This document shows positions 51,127 through 61,243 of a stretch of DNA of 64,000 bases, piece after piece. Numbering within the stretch: position 1 is the first letter of the stretch; each line of letters opens with the position of its first letter. The stretch lies in NCBI GenBank assembly GCA_037783545.1, contig JBBELK010000369.1:496001-560000 (forward strand). The letters are read 5' to 3'. Made by a program: the position numbers and the translations under genes. Source of the stretch: Henricia sp. BOLD:AAB3569 (taxonomy: Eukaryota; Echinodermata; Asteroidea; Spinulosida; Echinasteridae). The notes under the pieces were generated by a model. The model did not search any database, was not told the DNA's origin, and saw nothing but the letters and a program-made list of their open reading frames with translations.

Positions 51127-51480
51127 GAGCGTCTCGAGCTCACTTTTTTTATTTCTCCATTTTTCCCATGGGTGTTGACATTTCGATACCTATCAATTGT
51201 CATATTTTTCTCATTGCCACTTAGAAATTTTGCGCTCTCAATGCGTATATTTTTCAACTTTATCGTAAAAAAAACACCAATGTTTTGTAAACTAATTTAT
51301 CCGGTACCATAAAACGATGCACTGAGCATGGAGGAAACTTCCTCCATGCACTGAGTAATACATGTAGAAGCTGGTGATTACACTAACGTTTTTGCTTCCA
51401 CATCCAAATTGGAGATTGGAGTGTAGAATCATTTTATATGATTTTTTTTAGGTTAGAGCGAATTCCATTTTCTTTTGAAT
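51127..51480. mobile_element. Decayed AGGAGC-family MITE
   Basis: Starts AAAAGGAGCGTCTCGAGC and contains TTTTTGCTTCCACATCCAAA and TTGGAGATTGG, the reverse of motifs in the long AGGAGC subfamily. A small palindrome GCATGGAGGAAACTTCCTCC lies at about 51326-51351. Confidence 0.45.
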
Positions 51481-51555
51481 TTGTAGAAATTGTATAATTG
51501 TTTGCATACAGGCAAATTTGCCATGAGCGTAATAAATTGACATATGATTAGTTAA

Positions 51556-51886
51556 TTTTGCTGGCATGCACGACAACGAAATACATCCACGAGAAACTAT
51601 TTGTAATTTTCGATTGGCCGTAAGGTCGACAAACTTTCAGTGGGGTGGCTTTTAAAGGCAAGGCTCGTCAGCAATGCGCGCGCGCCGAATTCACGCCACG
51701 AAATACGCAGCTCTATAGCAAAGGCATGGAGCTGCGTATTTCGTGGCACGAATTTGGCGCGCGCGCATTGCTGACGAGCCTGTGCTGCCCTTTTGGTATT
51801 TTGCTGGCATGCACAACAAAATACATGCACGAGAAACTATTTGTAATTTTCGATTGGTCGTAGGGTCGACAAACTTTCAGTGATGT
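51556..51886. repeat. Direct repeat bracketing a hairpin MITE
   Basis: TTTTGCTGGCATGCAC ... ATTTTCGATTGG ... GTCGACAAACTTTCAGTG occurs at 51556-51641 and 51799-51882, with hairpin MITE copy 12 between (51656-51789; TTAA at 51652-51655, right end altered to GTGCTGCCCTTTT). Confidence 0.7.
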
Positions 51887-52600
51887 CAATAATAGACGAC
51901 GGCAAAAGTTTGTTGGCCTTTCCTGCCCAAGGCGCGCCTCCGTCAATGAACCAATCAGAGAGCTTAAATCCAGTCTAATATATTAATATTCTGACGTCAT
52001 TAACGCAGTCTTCGCATTTATTTCTAACTTGTACTTCGTGTGAAATATATTGAGTAGAAATGTAACCATTCTGTATTTAGTATACACAATTTATGGACGT
52101 TTTTGGAGAATACATGGATAATTTTTATCTTTGAGATGTGTTTTGTTTCAATGAAACATGTTTAGATTCAAACGAAAATTGCTTCATCTGTATGATAATA
52201 AATTGTCCTAATTACGCGCGTCCGCTTTTGTTGTGACACGACATGCCACATAAGCACATGCAGTCACGTACGTGGTGTTGTAGTAAAATCGACAATGTGG
52301 TTGAAATTTGCAAACGTCTTCGTTGATGAAGTAGCATTTGTTTGTGCTTTGCTTGTGCTTGTAAGTACACAAAGTTTTATTTCGTGAAATTCTCAGTATA
52401 TTTATAACTTTGTTGTACACCTGTCCTTTCTTTGCCGTAAGTTTGCTGAGCTTCGTGTAGTTTGAATTGATAACTAACTTGCGATTTTCAAAGAATTTGT
52501 GAACTGGAGTTTTGTCTGGGAACTGCGCGGTGGAGTTGACTCACCGCGGCCGTGAAAAGAATTATGTTGCAGTGCAATAAAACGTCTTGAACGCCGTTAT
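51887..52600 (+). other. Upstream region of the galactosyltransferase gene
   Basis: Repeat-poor. Contains AACCAATCAGAG (CCAAT-like) near 51948 and GACTCACCGCGGCCGTG near 52538. No TATA box close to the ATG. Presumably 5' UTR and promoter or an upstream intron; not resolvable from sequence alone. Confidence 0.35.
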
Positions 52601-53755
52601 ATGGAAATTAGACTTCGTAGACGTGGAGGCTTTACACAAATGTCTTGGAGTTTGTGCAGCTTTCGAACGATGCAGGTAATATTCCTTAAGATTTTGAGTT
52701 CTTCAGCGGCTATTGTGGCAACTTTTATGACGCTGAGCACTCTTCTTGCGGTGAATTTACTCACCAGCAAACCCCACCATTTCGATGAACATGGGCGGCA
52801 CAGGGCCAGGATTAATAGTTTTGACCGCGAGGCCAGCTTAAACTCGATGATGTCAGAGCCTCGTATTGAGCAACGCACGCTGAGTGTTTTTGAACTTCTA
52901 ACCCAGCCTGTGTGGAATCCACAAGATTACCAAGATTTCGGAAGCCCGTCGGCGTCGCCGAGATGTCAGCCAAACTTTCTCCTTGTGATATTGGTCGCCT
53001 CAGCCCCGGAGCATTATGACAGACGCAAAGCGATCAGAGAGACTTGGGCCCAAGACTGGGCAGAGCCCAACAACACAAACTGGAGAACTATTTTCATGAT
53101 TGGAAAAGTGCCAAACAACGCAGCTTTAAACGCCTTACTTGAAAAAGAGCGTACCAAGCACGGCGATATTCTAACGGGAAACTATTTAGACACGTACAGA
53201 AACTTAACATTGAAAATCCAACATGGAATGGAATGGGCTCTTGAAAACTGCAAGCCCCAGTACTTGCTAAAAACAGATGACGACTGCTTCGTTAACTCAA
53301 AGATGTTAACGAAGTTTCTCAAAACTGGTAACAAACAAAGAACCAACCTTTACGCTGGTTTTTCGGCCAAGACACTGGACGTTGTGCGCGACAAGAAAAG
53401 TCGGTGGTATGTTTCTAGGGAATCGTACCGGCCGATGCGATTTCCGTCTTACGCTAGTGGGACCGGTTACGTTCTTTCGCTGGATGTTCTTAGAGCGATG
53501 GTGGCAGCGGCTCCGTATGTTCAACCTTTCGCAGCCGAGGATGCGTACACAGGCCTGCTTGCGAAGTACACAGACACACCGCTTTTGGACTCGGCTCGCT
53601 TTGCGCTCAACAACGTCAACTGGCGGATTTGCAATTATTTATATTTATTGGTGGTGCATGGTGTTGATCCTGATCAACAAGTGCTCGGACTTCGTTACTC
53701 CGTAGAGGCGCACACTAAATGCAACGGCCAACCAGAGGCAATGGATTGGAATTGA
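52601..53755 (+). CDS. Beta-1,3-galactosyltransferase-like protein (GT31)
   Basis: 384 aa, one uninterrupted exon as in vertebrate B3GALT genes, and about the family's usual length. Type II Golgi membrane topology: short basic cytoplasmic tail (1-25), hydrophobic anchor about 27-54, stem to about 125, then the catalytic domain. GT31 motifs in order: RRKAIRETWA (141-150), FMIGK (165-169), TYRNLTLK (198-205), LLKTDDDCFVN (222-232) with the metal-binding DDD at 226-228, FPSYASGTGYVLS (281-293), EDAYTG (313-318) with a likely catalytic acidic residue. Possible N-glycosylation at Asn157 and Asn201. It should transfer galactose (or GlcNAc) from a UDP-sugar in beta-1,3 linkage to glycans in the Golgi; donor and acceptor cannot be told from motifs. 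ATG at 52601 gives the longest product; Met14 or Met24 are alternatives that keep the anchor. Confidence 0.92.
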   Translation: MEIRLRRRGGFTQMSWSLCSFRTMQVIFLKILSSSAAIVATFMTLSTLLAVNLLTSKPHHFDEHGRHRARINSFDREASLNSMMSEPRIEQRTLSVFELLTQPVWNPQDYQDFGSPSASPRCQPNFLLVILVASAPEHYDRRKAIRETWAQDWAEPNNTNWRTIFMIGKVPNNAALNALLEKERTKHGDILTGNYLDTYRNLTLKIQHGMEWALENCKPQYLLKTDDDCFVNSKMLTKFLKTGNKQRTNLYAGFSAKTLDVVRDKKSRWYVSRESYRPMRFPSYASGTGYVLSLDVLRAMVAAAPYVQPFAAEDAYTGLLAKYTDTPLLDSARFALNNVNWRICNYLYLLVVHGVDPDQQVLGLRYSVEAHTKCNGQPEAMDWN

Positions 53756-54420
53756 CGAATCAGAACTGCAGTCATTGAAGATACAGCAAGATTTCATTAA
53801 TTGCATGCAAATTATTGTTTGGTTTTTGTTTTAAGTATCCAGTCACATGAAAAAAGTCACATTTTGCTTTCTTCTGTAAGGCCCTGGAATTATGGGTTAC
53901 AGCTCAAAATTTGAAATTATAGAATTTACGACAAATTTAAAATTATTTTCAAGATTTTTTTTACAGATTTGACTATAATATTCAGCAATTGCCTATAAAC
54001 AAAATGATCTTGCACTATATAAATATTTTGCCGTTACTCAAAAAAATATGCATTGGGGCTTAATATGCGATTTAAAATTTGCTATATGAAACCCTTGGCT
54101 TGCCAATATAAGCGATACCTCACTTTGCAAATGCAAAAATGGTGTATTTATGTTTCTAATAAATAATTGTATGAAAAATTATGGAATTAATAATTAATTA
54201 CTAAATAATTACTAAATAATAAAAAATTGACTTAAAGTGAAATGTTTGGTAAATAATTATATTTTTGTATTTTCTGAAATGCTGTGAACCTGTGGCCTTA
54301 CTGATGAAAGGTACTTTCTCGGGAAGGTTGTCGGATTTTGAGTGTGCTTTGTGATGTAATATAAATTAATTCAGTTTAAAACCTATTCAAATGAACTGCA
54401 ATAAATGCAGAGCGTGATCC
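53756..54420 (+). terminator. 3' UTR region with candidate poly(A) signals
   Basis: AT-rich sequence after the stop codon. AATAAA occurs in TCTAATAAATAATTG near 54159 and in GCAATAAATGCAG at 54400-54405; either could end the transcript. No other gene seen. Confidence 0.45.
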
Positions 54421-54423
54421 AAT

Positions 54424-54612
54424 TCCGTCCCTCATGCGTGAGGGACGGAAATCAAGAGACAAATGCCTTTCCTTAGTCAACAACAAATGAAAACTAAAGT
54501 CAACCTGTTTGTTTACCTTCTACTGATGTTAATACACACACCCAGTTTATCAGGTGTTGATATTGACTTTACAGTTTTAAGCAGAGGTTGTTTTTATGCA
54601 TGAGGGACAGAT
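54424..54612. mobile_element. Possible small element with GTCCCTCATGC ends
   Basis: Left end is a perfect mini-palindrome CCGTCCCTCATGCGTGAGGGACGG (written in two halves: CCGTCCCTCATGC, GTGAGGGACGG); GCATGAGGGACAG occurs inverted near 54599. Confidence 0.4.
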
Positions 54613-54814
54613 AATTAAAGGAAGGGACAACACTTGTTTAAAGTTATCGACGAATTTAATTAAAAATATTACCGATATATTGCCCGGTGCATAAACCTTC
54701 ATGAGAATCAGAGAAGCCGTTGTCTACGCAACATGTACACGAATCCAAGCATGAACGAATCTGTTTTCACTCCAGTCACAGTGCTATGCCTGTATACAAA
54801 GGCATATGACACCA

Positions 54815-54961
54815 GGGGTCGATTTCACAAAGACTTGCGACGCGTCGCAAGTGCCATACCCATCGCAAGTCGCCGAACCCTTTGTAATTTGTCATGGGTT
54901 TGGCAAGTTGCGATGGATTTGGTATTTGCGACGCGTCGTAAATCTTTGTGAAATCGACCCC
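54815..54961. mobile_element. Hairpin MITE GGGGTCGATTTCACAAAG
   Basis: 147 bp; both ends GGGGTCGATTTCACAAAGA, continuing into inverted TTGCGACGCGTCG and GATGGGTATGG-like arms. Possible CAGG-type hAT terminus just outside. Confidence 0.75.
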
Positions 54962-55207
54962 AGGTCCCAAAAGTACTAGGATGTGCGACCGACAGAATAC
55001 TTAATATTACAGAATGGTTTGAAGAATGGTTTGATTTTTGGGCTAATTTCTCACTTTTTCTGATGGTGATGCCTTATTTAGAAATGTAGCCTAATTATAT
55101 GTACCATACATAAATACATACATACATACATAACTGGTACGTGCATAAAACATGAGTCATTAATGAGGTTTCCATATTGAGTCTTTCCACAGTAAAGGGG
55201 GCATTTT

Positions 55208-55566
55208 GGCAACACAGACTATATATTCAAGGAAATACCTTTGTCAGGTCTCAAAATAAAAGAAATAAGTTTGTTGTTCTGAAGAGATAACTTCGGCCAA
55301 AAAAAAGTTACAAATAGTATGACGACATGCCTTTCTAAAAACCCTGCGTACAAATTTCCAATATACGCTCGTAACCGGGACGGCCTAAAATATAACACAA
55401 ATGTCCATCCTGGTTACGAGCGTATATTGAAAATTTTTACACAAGGTTTTCAGAAAGGCATGTCGCACTATTTGTAGCCCTTTTTGGGCTTAAGTTATCT
55501 CTTCAGAACAACTTTTATATTGAGACCAGACAAAGGTATTTCCTCGAAAATATGGTCTGTGTTGCC
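55208..55566. mobile_element. Large foldback element
   Basis: Arms of ~170 bp: GGCAACACAGACT, GGAAATACCTTTGTC, GTTCTGAAGAGATAACTT, GACATGCCTTTCT, ATATACGCTCGTAACC and their inverses up to GTCTGTGTTGCC. Related to 36260-36697 (shared GATAACTT, AAATTT, GTAAC motifs). Confidence 0.75.
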
Positions 55567-55754
55567 ATATGTAAATAAAATGTATAATTATTTATGTGTA
55601 ATTGCCAAGTCAATGCAATATTGAGCAGTTGGTGGTAATGTAAAGGCCAGGTAAAATGAAAATTATGTTTCTCATTTGGACAGTGACTTTACTCTCTATT
55701 GCCCTTTTTCTTCCAAATGTTAACTATTTTATCCAAAAGGGTTGTCAGTATAGA

Positions 55755-55990
55755 GGCCAATTTCCTAAAGCTGCTTAGCAGAATTGTTTGCTTAATCAAA
55801 AATTTGTTTGCTTTATAAAAATGGGTCAATAGTCAAAATTGCATGTCAATTTGTGTTTTTCACAAGAATATCTGCTGTTATTGCTAAGAACACAAGTTGA
55901 CAAATGTTGACTATTAACCCATTTTTATAAAACAAACAAATTTTTGATTAAGCACATGTTTTTGCTAAACAGCTTTATGAAATTGGCCCC
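55755..55990. mobile_element. GGCCAA-end MITE, isolated copy
   Basis: Ends GAGGCCAATTTCCTAAAGC and GCTTTATGAAATTGGCCCC; inner arms AAATTTGTTTGCTTTATAAA / ATAAAACAAACAAATTTTTG. Confidence 0.7.
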
Positions 55991-56713
55991 TGGCCACTTC
56001 ACAAAATGACAAATGGCAGCGATATACACTTAAGAATACCACGTTTGTGAGCAATTAAATTGCTGTTAATTCAAATGGTGTGTTTACACCATACCGAGAA
56101 TGCTAATTTTACGAGAAACATTTCTTTATTTTTACTTGGCCTCATAAATGTAGACTATGTACATTCCATTAAAATGTTAACAATTAATCAAGAAATCAAG
56201 CAAGTTTTAATATAGAAAGTACCAGTATATATATATATTAAAAAAATTAAAAAAAATGTGGGGTAAATTTTTATTTGTCATAAACTTGGACACAGGACAT
56301 TTTTTTATTTGAGGATAACAATACTTTGAAATTAAAAAAAAGGGTGAAAATCACTTTAGTAGTTTAGTTGTTCTACAGAACTAATAGTTTATTTCACACT
56401 TTTTGTAAAAATAATGGCACCACAATAACAATTTACTTGTATTAATATTATTAAAATCGGTTGGGTTCACTATATTCAACAACAAAAGAAACCTACATGT
56501 ACTGCCATCCAAAATTGAGATTTTTGTTAAAGTCACATAACACATGTCTGGGTGGCAGACGATTGGTGCAGATGAAATTTACAATGTTTCACATGAATGG
56601 TTCGAAATTTTTTGAAAAAAAAAGTGCATGTTTTTTTTTGTCAAGTGTATTACTAGTCAAATGTTACTTTCACTTTTCATTTCGTTTATAATTCAGCATA
56701 AGTGTCGGTTTTC
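55991..56713. other. AT-rich intergenic, nothing recognised
   Basis: A/T runs and a short (TA)n near 56226-56240; no gene supported. Confidence 0.4.
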
Positions 56714-56828
56714 CAGTGGCAAATCTAGCCTCATTCAAATACAGGAATACAATGGATTCCAGGGTTCCTATAGCCCCCGCTTTTTCCCTTTGTATTCCTC
56801 TATTTTAATGAGGCTGGATCCGCCACTG
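56714..56828. mobile_element. hAT-like hairpin MITE CAGTGGC
   Basis: Ends CAGTGGCAAATCTAGCCTCA and GAGGCTGGATCCGCCACTG with inner AGGAATACAA / TTGTATTCCT. CAGTGGCGGATC-like termini are typical of hAT elements. Confidence 0.7.
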
Positions 56829-56965
56829 CTTTCAATAGTAAACACATGAAAATCTTTGTAAAAGTATTTTGCAAAATGTGACCTTCGCAGCAACATGTGG
56901 GATTAACATTTACCCAGAATCTATTTTTTTTTTTTTTTATAGAAGTGCGATTGAAAATAACTTAA

Positions 56966-57282
56966 AGGTAGTATACATGATTGGTAAACAGTTAAAAACA
57001 GCGTGATTTTCTAAGTGGTAGAAAACTACAAGTACAAATTTCAGCCACATAGATGCAGTAATACTCTAGAAAACATGAAAAACCCAAGCATGGTTTTTGT
57101 GCATGAATGAATAGCTCCAAAGATCGCAGGCGATCTTTGGAAATTCAAATAGTTTTGTCATTTTTCTCATGAATGGGGGCACTTCAGTTGAAATAATTTC
57201 ACAGGATGATTACTGGCATTACCCATTACCGTCTTGATAACAAGTAAGATTTTAGATAACAATTCAGACATGTAGAGTACCT
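56966..57282. mobile_element. TTAA-flanked MITE (AGGTA-TATACATG family), intact copy
   Basis: TTAA at 56962-56965 and 57283-57286; ends AGGTAGTATACATG and CATGTAGAGTACCT. A short perfect hairpin AAAGATCGC/GCGATCTTT is inside. Serves as the empty site for the LINE at 4173. Confidence 0.75.
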
Positions 57283-57531
57283 TTAATCTGTTCAAATTGT
57301 GTTTAGACCTTGGTTTATTTGGATAGAAATTAAATATTATCCAAACAATACATGCAGTTTGAGTAGACCTACAGGTACCGGCAACTTTAATACTGTTATA
57401 TGCAAATCCCAATTCGTGCACTGAATGAAAACTACAAGTAAAATTATGTGAATGTATTTTTTGGCTTGTACAGTAATTAAATTAATTATTATTTTGATTG
57501 CATTTCCGCAATCAGAATACTTAAAATTTAA

Positions 57532-57844
57532 AGGAGCGTGTTCAGATTTTCCCCAGAAAATGGATTTCGTTTTAACCCAAGAATCATTTCAAATATACCT
57601 CCCCAAAATACTATCCATGGGAAGAAAACATGAAATTTACAATCTCCAATTTCGATGTGGAAGCAAAAAGGTTGGTGTAATTAGATCAATAAACATTGGC
57701 GGTTTTTTGACGATATCCTAGGAGATATACGGATTGAGAACGTGAAATTTCAGTATGACAACTGACAAATGGCGTGGTACCAAAAACTCCACCCATGGGG
57801 AAAATGGGGTGCAAAAATGTGATCCTGGCAGTTGGCAGCTCCTT
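57532..57844. mobile_element. AGGAGC TTAA-type MITE, long subfamily, isolated copy
   Basis: TTAA at 57528-57531 and 57845-57848; starts AGGAGCGTGTTCAGATTTTC; interior ATCTCCAATTTCGATGTGGA matches units B-D. Confidence 0.75.
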
Positions 57845-57848
57845 TTAA

Positions 57849-58210
57849 TGAACCACACCTTCATTTTTTGTTCATAATTATTGCAGGAAAAGCAGATTTT
57901 TGAAATTATAAACTTCCTTTAGTGAACAGAAAAGGATTGACAGTCGCTTTGCGATTTAATTAGGCGATCTCTTAAAACAGTTGCTTATTAAATGTGTTCA
58001 AATAGTTTGTTATTAGCAGTTGAATAAACATATTATATAGTAGGCAAATATAAATTAAACTTGCATTGAAAATGTTTTAAGATTTGCAATATTTAAACAG
58101 GGTAAAGTTTGGCCTGTGAAGTGAATGTGACAAATAAAATTTGCTGTGAGAAAAAAAATCCAGTTATTGTGTGTATTGAGTTGCGTGAAAAAATACACGT
58201 TTAATTCGCT
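57849..58210. other. AT-rich intergenic, nothing recognised
   Basis: No feature I can support. Confidence 0.4.
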
Positions 58211-58214
58211 TTAA

Positions 58215-58369
58215 GCGGGCCTCCCACTGTGCGATTTCTGCCACGAAATTCCTACGATTGGGTACGATTGTGTGTAGTCTATGGACAGTCTCTGCTACCT
58301 CCATGGTCTCTGGTAATCGTACCAATTCGTAGGAAATTCGTGGCAAAAATCGCACAGTGGGAGGCCCGC
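58215..58369. mobile_element. TTAA-flanked hairpin MITE GCGGGCCTCCCAC
   Basis: TTAA at 58211-58214 and 58370-58373; inverted ends GCGGGCCTCCCACTGTGCGA and TCGCACAGTGGGAGGCCCGC, arms continuing with CCACGAA and CTACGA. Single copy in the window. Frames through it are chance. Confidence 0.85.
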
Positions 58370-58373
58370 TTAA

Positions 58374-58860
58374 CATTCCGTTTCTCAACTCGGGATAATA
58401 TTTGTACAATATAACACGTACATTCTTCATAATGTACATGTATTTCGCTGTACAAACACGCGTAAAGTACTTTTGTACCATGTATTTTGTATCATGTCTT
58501 TGTTCGTGCATGGAGGTAGGCGAAACACACTATTGCTGGGGAGAAAATATTACATACAGACACGTGCTGAAATGCATCACAACAGGATATGCCCCATATG
58601 TCACTTAAAAGGTTATGTTACCAAAAGAGGAAGTGAATTTGTCCCCTTTCAATTTTTTTTATGGTAGAAATTGAGCATTATGACAAATAGACTACCAAGT
58701 GTGACGCCATTGCTAGGGTAACTTGGTCTAAACTTTCGCTGGTAATATGAAAAGTTCATTGCTAAATGGCAGGGAAAATTTCACTGGTTTTAGTGTAGAC
58801 CCAGTAACATTGGCAACACACAAAGGGTGACGTTCCCACTTTAGTACTCTACTCTAGTAC
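58374..58860. other. Spacer with a diverged MITE (58685-58860)
   Basis: First part unassigned. From 58685, CTACCAAGTGTGACGCCATT ... GGTTTTAGTGTAGACCCAGT ... AAAGGGTGACGTTCCCACTT is the reverse of 5286-5470. Confidence 0.4.
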
Positions 58861-58882
58861 CGGGTCGTGCACCTTTTTGTAA

Positions 58883-59060
58883 TAGACAAACTGTCTAATA
58901 GACCGTATCGAATAGCTGCCATCTTGTGGGGCACCTTTTGTTACTTAAACCGTTCAACAATGTAAGCACAATATGTGCAACCATGCATGTCCTCAAGGAA
59001 CGAAGAAACTGCCCCACAAGATGGCGGCTATTCGATACGATCTATTAGACAGTTTGTCTA
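58883..59060. mobile_element. ACCGTATCG MITE, longest copy (178 bp)
   Basis: Here the inverted ends extend outward to TAGACAAACTGTCTAATAG and CTATTAGACAGTTTGTCTA, showing the true termini lie beyond those retained in other copies (or that it landed in a palindrome). Confidence 0.75.
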
Positions 59061-59495
59061 ATTTGTTATTTTTAACCCTCGGATTTTCTCACTCCAAAAA
59101 GTACACGATCCCGTAATTCACAAAATTCCACACTTCTTTATTTCTTTATCGCGGCGAAAAAAACACAATTTCTTTTCAATCAACACAAATCCATTCTTAG
59201 ACTGTCACATATATCATTGTAATATTATCATCTGCGGTTCGATAAAAATGGCGCAAAATAAACAAAGATAAGATTAAACCAACAGATGGGCTCAATTAAT
59301 ATTATTTTGATTGGTCCACGCAGACACTGGACGTTTGGCCTTTGCATTACTCCGTTTCGTTTCTCGTACTCTAAACGTGGCAATTTCTGCCAGGTTGGGG
59401 ACTCAATCTCGAATGTTTTAATATTCGGTTTTGATTTTAAAGATAAGTCCGTGCGTTTTAAGTGTGGGCACTTCGAAAAATAAAAGTTTTTTTTA
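59061..59495. other. Unassigned intergenic sequence
   Basis: No gene or repeat supported. Confidence 0.35.
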
Positions 59496-59664
59496 ATAGA
59501 CTGCCGAAGTGAATACGTCACCTTTTGTTGGTTGCCTAGGCAATGGCTCTAAACAAAAATCACTCAACCGTATCCCTGTGCTTTTGCAATGATACTTCTT
59601 CCGACGGCCATGGTAGTTTAGGGTAAATTGCCATGGCAACACACGTCACACTTCGGCTGTCTAT
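59496..59664. mobile_element. MITE, TAGACTGCCGAAGTG family (copy 2)
   Basis: Same ends as 13664-13836; internal ACTCAACCGT and GACGGCCATGG conserved. Confidence 0.7.
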
Positions 59665-59913
59665 TGATAATTTTCTAGAAACATAAAAGTTATTCGCTTT
59701 TAAATGAGATATCAACGAAAAAAAAAAGAGAATCGACCAACGTTTAGTTATAGAACTGCCAATATTGGCAGTCCGCCAAAAAATCAAGGCGTAGACTTGC
59801 CCAAGTCTGACCTCTCGCTCGGCCTGCAACACGCAACGCACAGTTTTCGCGAAAACGAGGGCCTTTTTCCAAATCTCGACTTGGGCTCAGGCTCAGGCTT
59901 CATGTAAACCACA

Positions 59914-61243
59914 TAAGGCCTTTTCCCACGACACTTTAACCCCGAGATAACCCGGGTAACAGAAAAATTTAACCCCGGGTTAAGGGTTCGTTTCCCACGG
60001 CAAATCTCGGGGTTACGAATTACCCGGGTTATCTGGCCAAAAATGCCACTTAACCCGGGTAATTTCTAGCCCTGCTCGGGAGGTGGGTTAACCCACCAAT
60101 CTCGGGGTTAACGGCGACCTTGAGACGATTCTCCGGGTTAACGTTTGTCGTGGGAAACGACGACAATAGCCTACCCGGGTAGGCTATTTAGCGAGTTAAA
60201 TTCTTGTGATTGAGTCAAATGTTGCAAGTGCGCCCGCGCTTGAATGGCACTGTCAAACTGGTACTCTTCTGAAGGTAGAGTACAACAAAATACCCGTGAG
60301 GCCAGTGAAAGCACACATAGATAAATATTATTAAAGGGCCCCTTATTTAGGATTTTTATCAATGAAATCTATGCTTTAAAACCATCTACTCAGTTAAAGT
60401 CATAAAAATCTTATTTGGAGCTTGCTTTGGGGGTTGAAACAAAGGTTTTTAGTTTTTATGCTAATGAAATATGCATATTCATGACTATGTCACAAGAGGC
60501 AAACACAGGAAAATCACATTACACTGTGCACAAAAGATTCCACTTTTTTCTCAATTTTCCTGAAACTTTTGTAATCCATGGCTGTTTGAGTTTGTTTTAC
60601 ATGTTGCCTGCTGTGAGCCATGACAAAACTGGGGGTAGAAACTGCAGCAATTTGCCCCAAGTCCAACTTGAAGTCTTATGTTTTTTCTTAACTTTTCCCT
60701 TCTGTCTTCCTTATGTGATGCACTCAAAACAGCGCCCTCTGTCTGTGATTTATTGCAGTGAAATCTTCAAAGTTGAAAAATGCCACCTTTTATTGATTTT
60801 ACATCCAAACGAACAATAGTATGTCTTGCTGAACAAAAATAATCCGTCATTATGAAGCGAAGCAAAGCTTAGGCACAAAGTTGTTTAGCATGTCACCGCC
60901 CTTTAAACATGCGAAATATTAACAGCAAAATTGCCAGTGATGTTTCTGTGTCGTCCGTTATGTTTGTGTGTGCGCGCGCAGCCTGATCGATCGATCGATT
61001 TTCCACACGCAATGGTTTCTGGGTATTTGTGCTGATTGGTGTACCCGGGTACTTGCGCATGCAGAAATGCCGTGGGAAAAGGGTCGCTGTTGTACCCGTG
61101 TAAGAGACGACCCGGGTAAGTGCTTCTCCGGGTTAACGCTTGTCGTGTGAAAAGAAACTCCGGGTTAAATGTAACCCGGGTTATTTACCGGTACCCGGGT
61201 AGAAAAGTTACCCGGGTCGGAGGTGGGTAGTGGGAAAAGGCCT
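59914..61243. mobile_element. TIR element AAGGCCTTTTCCCAC packed with CCCGGG sites
   Basis: Ends AAGGCCTTTTCCCACGAC and GTAGTGGGAAAAGGCCT. The ~760 bp of own sequence contain about a dozen ACCCGGGT/AACCCGGGTT-type palindromes at both ends. The 60335-60902 element is nested in it. An outer inverted pair (CCAAATCTCG near 59870, GAGATTTGG near 61265) may be a further layer. Confidence 0.65.
60335..60902. mobile_element. TTAA-flanked element AGGGCC, 568 bp, copy 2
   Basis: TTAA at 60331-60334 and 60903-60906; reverse orientation to 11080-11652. Open frame 60415-60819 (+) matches the other copy's frame from MSQEANTGKSH to ILHPNEQ. Confidence 0.8.
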
